DNA of 64,000 nt, taken from NCBI GenBank assembly GCA_022059125.1, contig JAEUWY010000001.1:4774001-4838000 (forward strand), in the 5' to 3' direction. Every line of letters begins with the position of its first letter. Positions within the stretch are counted from its first letter, which is position 1. The position numbers and the translations under genes are program-made. The notes under the pieces were generated by a model. It searched no databases and was not told where the DNA came from. It saw nothing but the letters and a program-made list of their open reading frames with translations. Origin of the DNA: Corynespora cassiicola (Eukaryota; Ascomycota; Dothideomycetes; Pleosporales; Corynesporascaceae). Below are positions 36,418 through 47,904 of the stretch, in pieces.

Positions 36418-37204
36418 ATGATCAACACACGTGCCCTGCTGCCGTCCTGGACAGGACCAGGCATCCTCCAGCTATTCTTCAGCATCAAAGACTCATCATC
36501 ATCCATTTTTCCTGCAGAAGTCCTTGAACGATGGCTAGATGACACCTATATCCCAGCCTTTGTCGATTCAGGGGCCGTCAAGTCAGCATGGCGGTTTCGA
36601 GCTGCCAATGAGACGTACAGCAAGCAGCATATGATGATCTTCGAGTTCCCCGATCTAGCCCAGGCACTGTCTCCAGATCTATTGTGTATCCCGAGGACAA
36701 GCGAAACGTTCCCCACGAATGAACCACTGGATGAGTGGATAGAGGCAGAAGTCAGGGTCCTGTCGTTTGTGCAGTTGTACGAAACGTCTAAGCACACCGA
36801 AGGTAGGTCGGGGCGCGATATAACAGGAACGATTGAGATTGACGTGTTCAGATGCCGTGAGTACTGTGATCTATGCTGCAATGGAACCGCCCCCGGGGGG
36901 CGAAGCCGAACTTGAAGCGTGGTATCGAGAAGAGCACAATCAGCAAATGTCTGGGCAGCCGGGATGGATACGGACGACACGATTTCGCCTTCTGAATCAT
37001 CATCGATCGCACCCGAGGGAGTCTGAGAAGTATTCGTTTCTGGCCATTCACGAGTTTGGAGAAGGCCATGGCATTGGCAAGGACGTTGCTCCTCTCGAGC
37101 CCATGACGGAGTGGACCAAGAAGTGCATGGCGGCAGCGAAAGCCATTGATGCCGCAGTGTATCACACACAGAAAGTCTTTGGGGAGGCCTCCGAGGAGCA
37201 ATGA
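36418..37204 (+). CDS. Tandem EthD/DABB-like protein
   Basis: Two exons: 36418-36802 and 36852-37204, 245 residues, intron 49 nt. The protein consists of two similar halves. The first opens with ILQLFFSIKDSS and continues WLDDTYIPAFVDSGAVKSAWRF; the second opens with VIYAAMEPPPG and continues AWYREEHNQQMSGQPGWIRTTRF. Both follow the pattern beta strand, then W-x3-x-H/Y helix start, then G-x-x+-x-R strand, which is typical of the dimeric alpha-beta barrel (EthD) fold. A single chain would therefore form one complete barrel. Members of this family act in small-molecule degradation or tailoring, but many fungal ones are uncharacterised. An upstream in-frame ATG (36364) would add 18 residues; I prefer 36418 because family members start shortly before the first strand. 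Confidence 0.7.
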
Positions 37205-37504
37205 ATCCAAAAACTGGAGCTGGAAGCGCACAAGGTTGATGTCATGAGAGGTCTGGAAGCATGACGATGGTGGGGAGAAGGGGAAGCTTCCAGTCGAGGC
37301 AAGAACCGCCTAGCGCGCGATCACGGGACGATCCGGCAGTCCCGCGATTGACGTCGTTGTTACGAGCTAGCTGTGTACAAGCTCTTGAGCTTAATAAAGT
37401 CAATTGCCGCCCTCCTGCGAAGCTGTTTTGCTCAAACACCTATGAACTGAGGCCAATTGACTCCCTCGAAGCTCCTCTCACCATCGGTTTCACATTACGG
37501 CATC
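37205..37504. other. Spacer between EthD-like gene and next gene
   Basis: Three hundred bases, both neighbours on the plus strand. No feature is recognised. Confidence 0.5.
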
Positions 37505-38219
37505 ATGACGGACAGCCTGGCAGCATTCAGAGGTATGCATCCCATGAAGCAAGCAAGCATGCAACGACTGATGAGGGCAGATCGCAACCAGCGAGGCTTC
37601 GAGCTGCGCAAGCTCGCCGAAGAGCATCTCCAGCATGAGTGCGTCTAGGAGTCCAGAGGTGCGGGCTTGGGAGAGGCATGTGGCGCTAACTGTTTCTAGC
37701 CTCACGCAGTCGGATCGCGATACGCTAAGGACGGCCGTGAACAAGGTGCCATTCCATGCAAAGGTCGGCTCGCTGGTGGGCATTGGCCTCGGAATCTACT
37801 GTGCAGTGCGGCTGCGGACCATGCGACTCGCATACTTTAATGCCTTCAAGGCCATGGAGCGACCGGTAGAGGTCAAGTTCGCCGACGGCCGAACTGGTAG
37901 GCTGGCCCAGCAGCACGTATCCGCTAGGTCGCAGTGCTGATGAGTACCTGCAGAACCAGTCCCTGACATTACGAAACAGCTGGCGCCGTCCAAGTGGGGA
38001 GATGCGGCCACTTATTTCTTCTTCTCTCTCGGAGGCTTGTTTTTGGGTGGAGAAACGGGGTTCCTGACGGGCACAGCGTCGGCAAGCAGATTGATAGCCA
38101 AGGACCCAGAAGCGCGCGAGCGGATAGAGAAGGCGTTCAAAAACTACAGAATCGATGTAATGAAGCAGGAGATCAAGGAGCTGGAGGGCAAGAGCAAGCT
38201 GGAGGAGCTTTTTAGCTAG
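37505..38219 (+). CDS. Conserved small membrane protein of unknown function
   Basis: Three exons: 37505-37638, 37700-37896 and 37954-38219, 198 residues, introns 61 and 57 nt. The opening FRGMHPMKQASMQRLMRADRNQ and helix RGFELRKLAEEHLQHD look highly conserved in style, and the reading continues in phase through both introns. Two hydrophobic segments are seen: VGSLVGIGLGIYCAVRL and YFFFSLGGLFLGGETGFLTG. The C-terminal 40 residues form a charged helix, rich in Lys and Glu. I do not recognise a characterised family. The topology suggests an organelle or ER membrane protein with both ends on the same side. Confidence 0.72.
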
Positions 38220-39081
38220 GAGATCAAAAAAACAAAGCATAAAAAACGAAGCTTGTCGGGGGGATTTTCGATGTCGTAGGGCCGAAACCGCGAACCCCCA
38301 GCCAGGGATGCTGTGATTGTTTGATGCGTCGCCTGAAGATCCACTAGCGGCTCCCGTCAGGTTTATTGGGCTTCTCGGAGCGTCGAGGCCGGGCCTGGTG
38401 GGTGTGGTGGGCTCGTCTGCGTGTGCGCGAGAAATGCCCTGCGGCGACGGCCAACGTGGGTGGGCTGGGGTGATGTGCTGGATGGATCTGCTGGGGCGCT
38501 CTCACCAGGGCGACCAGCGTGGTGCCATTACGTGGGCTGAGGCGCGGCGGCTCGTAAGGAGAGGCCGGCGTGCCGATTCAGGGCGTGGTTGGCTGCGGGC
38601 TGTGGCTGAAAAAGCTTCGCCCTTGCCGGCCGAGCGCTTGACGTCAATCACAGACGCGAAGGGAAATCTGCGCTGGTCTGTTTTGACCCGACCAGGCCTC
38701 ATTCATAACCCCCCGGCCGCACCGGCCTCGTCGTGCCTCAACACCTGCTGCTCACCGCCCTGCTGCTCCTCCTCCCTCGCTGCCTCGACTCCTCTATCCC
38801 TCTCGCTGCTTTGCTTTTCTTCAGTCGCGCCGTTGGTACTTGCTTGTCCCGTTTTCCTCGCATCGGTGGCTGAGGGTATTCGTCATTCGTCATTCGGACA
38901 TTTAATCTTGAATTCTCTACCTTGGAAGTATCTCTCTGGTCAGGCTTGGAGCGAGCCCCCGTAATTCTTTTTAATCCTTCTTGTCCGCACCCTTCTTCTG
39001 TCCCCAGCTCAAGGAGAGCGACTCGCCGGTGCACCTCAACTCTTGCAACATTCGCCACCCAGCGCCACAACATACAACACC
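38220..39081. promoter_or_regulatory. Upstream region of the PLC-like gene
   Basis: About 860 bases between same-strand genes. A pyrimidine-rich block lies at 38730-38830 and a short direct repeat of ATTCGTC at 38878-38897, both in likely promoter space. Confidence 0.4.
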
Positions 39082-40482
39082 ATGAAGAGCGTGATATTCC
39101 ATTTGCTATGGCTCGCCAGCCTTGGCTTGGCACAAGACGACGAGTCCTCGTCGCAATCCATCATCACCCTCACGGGAACCGCCAGACGACTTACAGGGGG
39201 CGAGGCAACCCCGACCTTGTTTCTCTCCGACTTCGAAGGAAGCCTGATCCCCACGGGGTCGGTGTCTGGGGAATCCTCCATGACAGGGTCCTCTAATGCG
39301 ACAGCAACGGGCACCTCTTCGGAAGACCCCATCACCCAAATTATTGGCGGCACACGTACGACGGTGATGAGTGGGAACATGACGGCCACCACGTCGACGG
39401 CACCGCAGCCGACCAATACTCAGCCTTGCAACAACTATCCCGAGTTCTGCACGCGCAAATACTCCAACATCACCGAAGTGGCCGCGCACAACTCCCCGTT
39501 TGTGCGGAAGAACAATGCCGGTAGCAACCAGGAATTCGGTGTTACCCAGCAACTAAACGACGGCATCCGTGTGCTCCAAGGCCAGGCCCATTATATCAAT
39601 GGCACCATGTACTACTGCCACACCTCGTGCGACATGCTGAACGCCGGGACTGTGGAAGACTATCTGCGGGACGTGACAGAATGGGTCGCTGCGCATCCCT
39701 TCGACGTCATCACAATTATTTTCGGAAACTACGACTATCAAGAAAAGGACGCTGAGGGGAACCCGCTGGTGACCTCCCAAAACTTTGTCGACCCCATCGA
39801 ACAGTCTGGCTTGAAGCAGTACATTTACCAGCCGCCAAAGACGGCCATGACCATCGAGGACTGGCCCACGCTCGGAGAGCTCATCATCAGCGGAAAGCGT
39901 GTCATCACATTCATCGACTACAACTACGACACCGACGCTGTGCCATGGATGCTGTGGGAGTTTTACAACATGTGGGAGACGCCATACTCCCCGACCGACG
40001 TCAACTTCCCCTGCACCATCGGCCGCCCAGAAGGTATCAGTGATGAACAGGCCAGGGAGATGATGTACATTGCGAATCATAATCTGAACGTCGAAATTAG
40101 CATCGCCGGCCTGAGCCTCCTGATCCCCAACACGGTGGAGCTCAATGTTACCAACGGCCTGAACGGAACCGGCAGTCTGGGCCTCATGGCAAACCAGTGC
40201 GCCGGTAAGTGACATCCCGCCTGTACCACCCGCTGCACCCCCAAGTACACACGCTAACCCCCAATTCCAGAAATGTGGGACCGTCCGCCAAACTTCCTCC
40301 TCGTCGACTACTACAACTACGGCCCTACCAACGGTTCCGTCTTCGAGGTCGCCGCCCGCGCGAACAACGTCACCTACACCCGCGATTGCTGCGGCCCCGA
40401 GTCCCTCGCTGCCAACTTGCTTCGCCCCGCGACCACGACCATCAGCCTCATCGTCGTCCTTGCCACCATCTTCATGCTGTAA
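39082..40482 (+). CDS. GPI-anchored PLC-like phosphodiesterase
   Basis: Two exons: 39082-40204 and 40271-40482, 444 residues, intron 66 nt. A signal peptide (MKSVIFHLLWLASLGLAQ), a Ser/Thr-rich stretch to about residue 110 and a C-terminal hydrophobic tail (ISLIVVLATIFML) point to a GPI-anchored surface protein. The catalytic part resembles the TIM-barrel X-box of PI-PLC: a first histidine in EVAAHNSPFV and a second in YYCHTSCD, with strands FDVITIIFGNYDY and KRVITFIDYNYD. Such fungal proteins are annotated as PLC-like phosphodiesterases; the substrate is unknown and may be a lipid or glycan phosphodiester. Conserved cysteines in the final exon (RDCCGPE) suggest disulfides. I prefer the ATG at 39082 over the in-frame one at 39043 because it places the signal peptide at the very start. 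Confidence 0.86.
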
Positions 40483-41418
40483 ACAATAATACAAGGTAAA
40501 TTGGAGAGTAGGAATATGTACATGTCACACCAGCAGTATGCTGGCCCAAGAGGTCGGTAACACGCGACGAATGGAATGGATTCATCAACATACACGGCGT
40601 TTTTTTCGAGGAGTTTTCATCACTGTAAGCGAGAAACGGATTCGTGGCGCATGTTTGCATGTGTGCATGCTTGGTTTTTTCAGGTATTTGGTTCGGATTA
40701 GGGTTATTAGGGTCATGGATGGGGGTTTCTGCGTGCATTGCATTTGTTCATATAGACGAAAAGCGAGGTTTTGGCCGCTTTGGTGAAATGATATTGATAT
40801 GCATCTGTCCGGCAATGGAGGGCGGGATGAAGACTTTTGCTTTGTTTTGCATTGTGGTGTGGGTGGCATTTCCTGCGTGGCGTGATGGTGGAGTTTATTG
40901 CAGGCTGATTGTCTGCTTGATGAGGAGGTGGGCAGGATAGAGCTGATGTCTGGTATATGGTAGATGTTCATATGACGGGGTAAAGGGCGTATAGACAGAA
41001 GAATCTCCTGATCGACGGAATCATGGTCATCACTGATATATAACATTCTTTTAGAAGGTATTCTGGGAAATCGCGTCCTATGGATATGCTCACTTCAAAT
41101 GCTTACCAAGGTACCTTCAGCATTGGATCACGCATGGGAGCTTATAAAGTTGAGGGCTCTGAATGCACACAAATAGCAAGACTAGGATGTCTGCCATTGA
41201 AGAAGATTCATGTATTCAGGTAGATGCTACCGATTGCCGTCCACATGCTGCTTTGGACCGCAATGAGCTGCCTACTTGCCAATTCTTGGTCACTGTACCC
41301 ACAGTGACGTCGTCCATTTTCCTTGGTAGCCACCCATGTGAATGCTGGTCTGGAATTGAAAATTCGGATGCCATTGGCATTCCTTGGTTTTCAAGGATGC
41401 ACCGAACCTCCATGCTTT
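40483..41418. other. Region between convergent PLC-like and BTB genes
   Basis: About 0.9 kb with no supported gene. It contains two TTAGGG words at 40698 and 40707. Frames at 41163-41544 on the plus strand overlap the BTB gene end and have no family signs. Confidence 0.5.
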
Positions 41419-42270
41419 TTAGTCCTTGGTTTGTTCCGTCTTTGGTTCCTGGTAATCCTGGAGAGAAAGCTTGTAGTTGGATTGACGGGTTCCGTCCCGG
41501 ATTTCCTTGGAGATCAAGGCATGGCGACACATGATGCCATGTAAGTATTCCACCGGCCAGTGTTCAGGACTCTCACAACGCCCCGGGAAAATGCTTCGAT
41601 ATCCATAATCGATGACGAAACGGAGAAGTGGAGAGGTAGAGGGGAGATTGCTGAACACAAAGCGAACCAGTGGAGAAGATATCATTATGCCGTTGCGTGT
41701 AAAATACCCAAAGATTCCCACCATGCAAATTTCCTTGAGATGAGGGATGATGCGTTTTTCACCGAAGACGTAAAGTCTCATTAGATTTACGGAGAGACGT
41801 CCGTCAAAAATGTTCTGGCCTTGCCATTGTTTAACCAGCCCCGCATCGTCGTCTAGTGATTCGCCGGGAAACTTGTCGTAGTAGAGCCAGTGGACAAAGT
41901 GCTGGAAAATCTGGGGGTCTTCATCTTTCAAGACGACGACTCCATCAATTGCTTCCTGGAACTTGCCATTCAGGGCTTTATCGAAGTAGCTTGAGCAGCG
42001 AGTTAATAGCGCAGCGTGGATGGTGAAGCTCTCTTGCTTCTCGCCGACGAGGATCTTTGCGAATTTTTGATTGGGGGTGCTGTTATACTTAGCAGAGAGT
42101 CTGTGGGAGAGTTATTGTACAACTTACGCGATAGAGGGGCGAGATCGCCTGACCACGGGAAAGGCTGCAGGATTCGTCTGAATGACTATGTTGTTGGACA
42201 GGTCATTTGAAGCCTGAGTGGTGGACCCACTGGCAGCTTGGTTACCCACCATTCCAATCGATGGGTTCAT
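41419..42270 (-). CDS. BTB/POZ domain protein
   Basis: Two exons on the minus strand: 42270-42128 and 42079-41419, 267 residues, intron 48 nt. A short Ser/Asn/Gln-rich N-terminus (1-50) leads into the BTB fold: FAKILVGEKQESFTIHAALLTRCSSYFDKAL, followed by VVLKDEDPQIFQHFVHWLYYDKFPG. These are the classic beta-strand, HxxLL-like helix and the PxxFxxFxxWLY element of fungal BTB proteins. After the BTB part comes a helical region to about 220. There is no MATH, Kelch or other added domain, so it may act through dimerisation or as a CUL3 adaptor; this is inference. Fungal genomes hold many such small BTB genes. A more proximal AG at 42098-42102 would leave an intron too short to be spliced. Confidence 0.8.
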
Positions 42271-44803
42271 GGCTCTGAAGAATGTAAGTGATTGGATTTT
42301 CATTGCGAGATCGTAAGATTACCGGTTATTTGGTTGTCCTCGAAGAATGAATGTCCCTCCCCGGCGAGCTGGTGGTATGTGTCCCCTGCGAGTAGATGGA
42401 ATACCTCTGCGAGTCGGTGGAATGCCTCCTCCGCGAGTCGATGACGCTTGTCCCCTCATGGACGCAGCAGGCAGGTTTGTTGATTAGTGTTTGGGGGATG
42501 AAAGAAAGCGCCTGTCCGACCATTGTTATAGGAAAAGCTGCAGTCAAGCAGCGGAGCTTTAACCAACGAAGGGGGTGAAGGTGAGGGTGACAGTGAGAGT
42601 GAACCAGACAAGAGCCGCATTGCGCCCCAGCGAAATCCTAAACTTCTATAGCCTTAGGCATATCTTCCGAGTGGTGATGGTTCGGATGTCCACAAAAATC
42701 ACACCCGTCTTCTCGCAGCTCTTGCTAGACAACCAACGCAGAGCTTACGCATCAGTCCAACGCAACCAACCTCAGCTCTACCATTTTCAACGCTTCTCGT
42801 CAGAAACGATCCATTGACATACTTTTTAGCTAAGCCATCAAGACCACCACCAATGCCAGCCAATGGATACAATTCACCCCCCATTCACACTCACACACTC
42901 ACACATTCTCAAAACACCAACCCTAAATTCCTATACTCGACCTAAAAGCCACTCTACAAGTAACCCTCATCCACCCAAGCCCCCCTCCCCGCCCTCCCAA
43001 ACCCAAACCCAAACCCACCCCCTCGGCGCCGAAACCCCCCCCACCGCCAACCCGCCAACCCATCCCCTCGGTATCCCCCCAAGCCCCCAAGAAACCCAAT
43101 CTCCCCGTCTCCCCATGCATGCACCCTGCCCTCCACCGCGCACCGCCCATCCAAAGAAGCGATGCAAAACAAAACGAAACAAAACACACGCTTCCGAAAG
43201 AAGAAAGAAAAAAACTTGTCGCAAAACATTGTGCACCCCCTGGCCCACAAACACCAAGCCAGGCCAAGCCAAGACAAGAGGACAGACTGCAAAGCTGTGT
43301 CCTCAGGCATGCGTGGCAAGGCATTCCGCTTGCGGCGTCACGGTCCAGTGGGTGCGGGTGCGCGCACATCTCCATCCACGGCGGGAGAGTGGAAGATGGA
43401 GTAGTCCATGCATGGCATCAGGTAGCTTCCAGTCCTACTACATACAATCACAACACGCCCGCCGCCCCCTTCTCCCTCCCCCAGAGCCCAAGGAGGACAG
43501 AGAACTATATGCGTACATACATACAGGAACAAACGCCCGAACAACCAAGGCGGTGCAAAAAAAACCCCGTTGCTCCCTTCGGAGCGCCGAGTAAGGAAAG
43601 GAAAAAAAAAAGGGACATCCCTCCCGAGAGTGGGAAGTGGGTAATTTCATTTCAATTTTCTCGGGCGCTATGGAGTGGTTTCGAACGTTTCGTCATCTTA
43701 TTTCGGCGTCGAGTGGGGAATGGACGCTGTGATCATGACTTGCGTATGCACTGCGCGTGCGTGCGTGCATTGCAATTGTTGCTATTCCGGTCTTCTTTCT
43801 CCCAGGAGAGGGGGGCTCTGTTAACGAGGCTGCGATGTTTAGGGCGGCGGGGATGGCTGTTCGAACCAAGGCTTTAGGTGCTCCGGGACAAGTCAAGCCA
43901 CCGAGATGAGGGGACGTGAAACGGGGGACGGCAGTTTTACCAGTATGGATCAGTCTAGATACACAACTTGTCAAACTACCTATGGGCCCGATTCGTTGGC
44001 GCTCCGTCCACAAGCGGACAAGCCACGCTACTACGCTACATTCATGCCAATTGGGTGTGTTTCATCCACCGCCACAGTCTACCAGCCAGCCAGCCACCGA
44101 TTGTTCATATCCACCATTGGGATCGATTGATTTTGCGACATACTAAGAAAGGGGTTTGCATTTGCATCGAGGGCGTTGGGGTTCCGCCACAGAGGAGTAA
44201 AAGGAAACGAGATTCAGTGGAGTTCAGTAGAGCTCAGAAGAGGGGTAGGAAAGCGGGTATAGCACATGAGGCCCAATGAAGGAGACGGGAGGGGTAAGGT
44301 TGATAGATGAGTAGATACATGTGCAAAGGGTGAGGGGCAAAACGCCGCCATCGATTCAACAAAAGACTTGGGGGAACATGTGAAGAGTGCAAAAAAAAAA
44401 AAGCCATGACAGAAAGAAAGGGTTGCAGTGTCTGACAAAAGACTAATGGACAAGAAGGAGAAGATACAATGATTACAATGGGTATAAGGTATGAAGGGCA
44501 CTGCAAAAAAACCATGCACAATATGGAAACAGAACGAAGGGTTGAAGTGGGCCACTTTTCGCGTGTGATTACTTTATATAAACATCGCTCAAAAGCTGCC
44601 ACCGGGACACGAGTCGAGACATCGTTCACCCGATGGCAGGCGGGGTAGGAAATGTAACCACCAACAGCTTCGGTTACGCATGCCGTTATCCGACGAGACT
44701 GCGCATCCGCGAACGCGAACCAGGGTAAAAGAGATTGACCGCCGAACGCCGTTTGGATATATGATGAGAGCAGAGCGAGAGGCAAATGCAAATGAAAAAG
44801 CGA
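42271..44803. other. Gene-empty, low-complexity interval
   Basis: About 2.5 kb between the BTB gene and the end of the Mid2-like gene. The block 42860-43160 is C/A-rich simple sequence; frames of more than 200 codons here (for example 42863-43594 and 43119-43877) exist on several frames at once and are Pro/Thr/Lys-biased, as expected of such sequence. No exon chain is supported. Confidence 0.5.
42360..42452. repeat. Degenerate tandem repeat, about 21-24 nt unit
   Basis: Four units of the type GCGAGTcGgTGGaATgcCtC follow one another, starting GCGAGCTGGTGG, GCGAGTAGATGG, GCGAGTCGGTGG and GCGAGTCGATGA. It lies about 90-180 nt upstream of the BTB start. Confidence 0.65.
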
Positions 44804-46204
44804 CTAGAAGTTTTGCGCGATGCCAGAGTTGCCCTGCTGGGGGAACACTGAGGGGTTCTCGATGCGCGTGTTCCGTCGTGCCGAGACATCTCGTATTATG
44901 GGCTGACCTCCCGCACCACCGTATCCGTCGTTGCCGTATGGGCTTCCTTGATAGTAGCCGTTGTCGTAGTATTCCTGCTGGTTGTTGGGCAACGGGTAGT
45001 CGCCCGAGTTGTCAGAACGGTTGGCTGCCGAGTAGGACGAAGAGGCGTTGGAGGGGCCGCGGTGGACGCCCGACTGGTTGTGACTGGCATTGGGAGCGTG
45101 GCCGAGAGCGCCAATTCCCTCCGAGTCGAGCGTCTCGCGACGGCCGTTCATCAATGGGTCGCCAGAGTGGCCGTCCGAGTATCTGGCGTCGGTTGGGGAT
45201 CCTGGTGCGTAGCCGCCGGGGTTGCTGTTGCTGTCCGAGTAGGTCATGCCGCTGGTCAGGGTGGTGGATGCCTTGCGGTTCGAGCTGGTCGCCGTGTTGC
45301 CCCAGCCTCGGTAACCGCTCTGGTCCTCAGCCATCTCCGACTGCATACCGACGGCAGGAAGCGTAGGGTCGTTGTTGGGGTTGTATCCATACTCTTCCAC
45401 CTCCTTGCGACGGTCCTCCTCGGCGCTCTTCTTTTGCTTGCGTCGCCTCCATAGCAGAATACCAGCGAGGGCGAGGAGTGCGACGACGACGACGGGTACG
45501 ACGACGGCAATGGCAGTCTTGCCGCCAGTGCTCAGCCCAGAGCCCGAGCTCTCGCTGTCGACGTCGGGCAGGCCCGGGGCGGCGGTGCCGGTCGCAGTAG
45601 TGGCAACGGTGCCGGAGTTGCCATTGGAAGTCTCCGAAGGGTCCGTCGAGTCAGTGATGACCGAGGTGATGACGATGATGGACGGGGTAGGCGTCTCTCC
45701 CGGTACGGTGGGTGACGGGGTGACGAGCGAAGTGACAATCTGGGTCGAGGGCTCGCGCGACGAGGCGGTCACGACCGAGGTGGCATCGGGGGTGTTTGAC
45801 GAGGGCGCTGGGGTGTCGGACGACGGAGGCGGCGCAGACGTGGCGGGCGTAGAGGGCTCGGGTGTTGGTGAGTTGGACGAGGGGATTGACACTGGGGCCG
45901 AGCTCGGTGGCAGAGGGTCCGACGAGGGGGGCACCGCTGAAGACGAAGGTTCAGTATCGGGCGACGAGGACGGAGCAGCGGACGGGGTCGGGGTCGGGGA
46001 CGCAGAGGGGGTGTCGGCGGGCTCTGACGACGGGGACGGGGGTGCGGAGGGAGAAGGCGCTGAAGACTCGGTTGGAACAGGACTCGCAGAAGGACTCGCA
46101 GCAGAAGGAGAGGCTTGCTCGGAGGCAGACGAGGGAGAAGGAGCGGCAGAAGGAGAAGAAGAGTCTTGTAAAGCAGACGTACTTTGAGTGCCGTTGCTCG
46201 CCAT
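44804..46204 (-). CDS. Mid2/WSC-like membrane mucin (cell-wall sensor type)
   Basis: Single exon, 466 residues. Residues 1-228 are almost entirely Ser, Pro, Thr and Ala, the pattern of a heavily O-mannosylated rod. One membrane span lies at about 230-252 (AIAVVVPVVVVALLALAGILLW), followed by a stop-transfer RRRKQKK. The cytoplasmic tail (255-466) is Gly/Asn/Ser/Tyr-rich and ends with a segment RRNTRIENPSVFPQQGNSG that looks conserved in style. This architecture is that of fungal Mid2/Wsc-type sensors of wall stress. No N-terminal signal peptide is visible, so either it is a signal-anchor protein or a 5' exon has been missed. No cysteine-rich WSC domain is present. Confidence 0.72.
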   Translation of the reverse strand: MASNGTQSTSALQDSSSPSAAPSPSSASEQASPSAASPSASPVPTESSAPSPSAPPSPSSEPADTPSASPTPTPSAAPSSSPDTEPSSSAVPPSSDPLPPSSAPVSIPSSNSPTPEPSTPATSAPPPSSDTPAPSSNTPDATSVVTASSREPSTQIVTSLVTPSPTVPGETPTPSIIVITSVITDSTDPSETSNGNSGTVATTATGTAAPGLPDVDSESSGSGLSTGGKTAIAVVVPVVVVALLALAGILLWRRRKQKKSAEEDRRKEVEEYGYNPNNDPTLPAVGMQSEMAEDQSGYRGWGNTATSSNRKASTTLTSGMTYSDSNSNPGGYAPGSPTDARYSDGHSGDPLMNGRRETLDSEGIGALGHAPNASHNQSGVHRGPSNASSSYSAANRSDNSGDYPLPNNQQEYYDNGYYQGSPYGNDGYGGAGGQPIIRDVSARRNTRIENPSVFPQQGNSGIAQNF

Positions 46205-47904
46205 GGCGATGTATGGAGAGTCAAGAAAAAAATAGCAAAAAGACTTGCACGAGGCACGGCGGGTCTTTCTGGGTGGGCGGGCGGCGACTTGTCACAGGTG
46301 TGAGGAGTTAGTCGCGGAATGTGTCAGATGGGCTTCGCGAACGGGAGCCGATCGCGACGGCGCTGTTGAGACTGGTGCAGCAGCAGCGCAGCACGGGGGC
46401 TTGGGGCGTCTGGCGGGCAGTGAGCAGTGACGGGGTAGCGATGATGTAGGGCGGCGGAGAGGCGGCGGGCGACCAGAGGCACGGCAACGAAGCGGCCTGG
46501 CAGACTGGCGCGGTGAGTGGAGGAGGGAGAGAGGGAGTGGAGAACGAGGGCTCACTGGTGCAGTGACAATCGCAGGCCGGGTTGCCGAGCGAGCTTGGGA
46601 GGGAGGGAGGGAGTGCCGACCCGCCTTGCTGCGCGGACACGGGCGGCGCGGCGATGATCGTGCACGCTTTGCGGAAGGGGGAGCCAGGCGACGGGCAAGC
46701 CAGGCACAAGACGCACAAGATGGCGCTGGGCAGAGTCTGGGAGGGTTTGCGGTCGTCGCAGGCGGTGCTGGCAGCGCGCAAAGGGTTCGCTGGGGGCCTC
46801 TGTTCTTTACCTACGGGGCCCACGCAGCCCAGGGCCGCCCAGGGCAGCCCACGACGCGCCCCGGCCAAGCGCTTTATTGAGTGGCCCAGGCAGCGGGTGC
46901 AAATGAGTGCGCTAGCTTCGCATATCAGCCTCTCGAGCTGCCCAAACCGGCCCACGAGCGCCGGGCTAGAGGCAAAGCGGCCGTGGCTGTGTGGGATCGC
47001 TTTTTCTGCTGCTCCCTCGCGCTGCTCATTCACCATGCCCGCCCGCCATGCTCGCCCTACCGCACCCAACGTCGCACCGCCGGCACGCGCATTGGGGGCA
47101 ATTGCATGCCACAATGCCATGCCGGCCTGCTGCTCTGCCCTCTGCCCTTTGTCCTTTGCTTCTGCCCGGTTTGGTTGTTTCTTTATCCCGGCCCGTTGAC
47201 CTCATCCCATGCCCTGCGACCGGCCCTGCTGCCCTGCTGCCCCTAGGCCCGCCGTGCCCGCCGCCTGATTGGCCGCAGCTAAATTAAGACCGTGACATCC
47301 GGCACGTTGCAGCGCGCGCCATCGTGTCTGTGAACGCCAGAGGGCCGCCCGCCAGGCGCCGCTGACCGTCGTCGCCACTGCGCGATCCACCGCCCCGAAG
47401 CAGCAGTATCTAGCTGCGGTGCCCAGATGGCCCTCGTCAATCCGTCATGGTAGGCCTTGGTCACTTTGCTGGCACGCTGGCTCGCTGGGCCCCCCCTGCC
47501 TAGCACCCAGCCGACGCCCTGGGCCGGACCAGCGTCAACCAGCTGCATCCAGCTTCCTCCAGCTCGTGTTGTTGCTCGTGTCTGCCCACTTCTTCACGAG
47601 AACTTCCCACGTATCGTGCCCTACCTGCGCTGAATAAGCCCGCTGCAGCACTTGCATTCCGTCCTAGTTCACATGCAATCGAAGCCTTCTGGCCGCCGTT
47701 TTATCTGCCGTACCTATGCACCATGTACGCCTCCCTTCTCACGAGCCTATGGAACACTTCCGCCCGCTGCCATGGGACTCCTCGCATCCAACTACAGACG
47801 GTCGGCTTAGTGAGCATTAGCGTACCGTCCATTCTGCATTGCAACCCCTCCATCCCATCGCCCAGCGAGCCCCCCCCCCCCTCTCTCCACCCTCGGAGCA
47901 GCTT
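46205..47904. promoter_or_regulatory. Upstream region of the Mid2-like gene and 3' end of reductase
   Basis: About 1.7 kb. It is GC-rich left of 47000 and contains C8-C12 runs near 47872. Frames overlap on both strands (for example 46308-47120 minus and 46582-47199 plus) without family signs. No gene is supported. Confidence 0.4.

Noticed and set aside
42098..42127. Short intron in the BTB gene ending at the nearer CACAG
   Set aside because: It would be under 30 nt, too short for fungal splicing; the next AG at 42080 gives 48 nt and keeps frame.
42863..43877. Frames over 240 codons with Pro/Thr/Lys composition
   Set aside because: Low-complexity C/A-rich DNA is open in several frames on both strands; no intron signals or family motifs.
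45372..46187. 271-codon plus-strand frame, Gly/Val/Glu-rich
   Set aside because: Antisense of the Ser/Pro-rich mucin domain.
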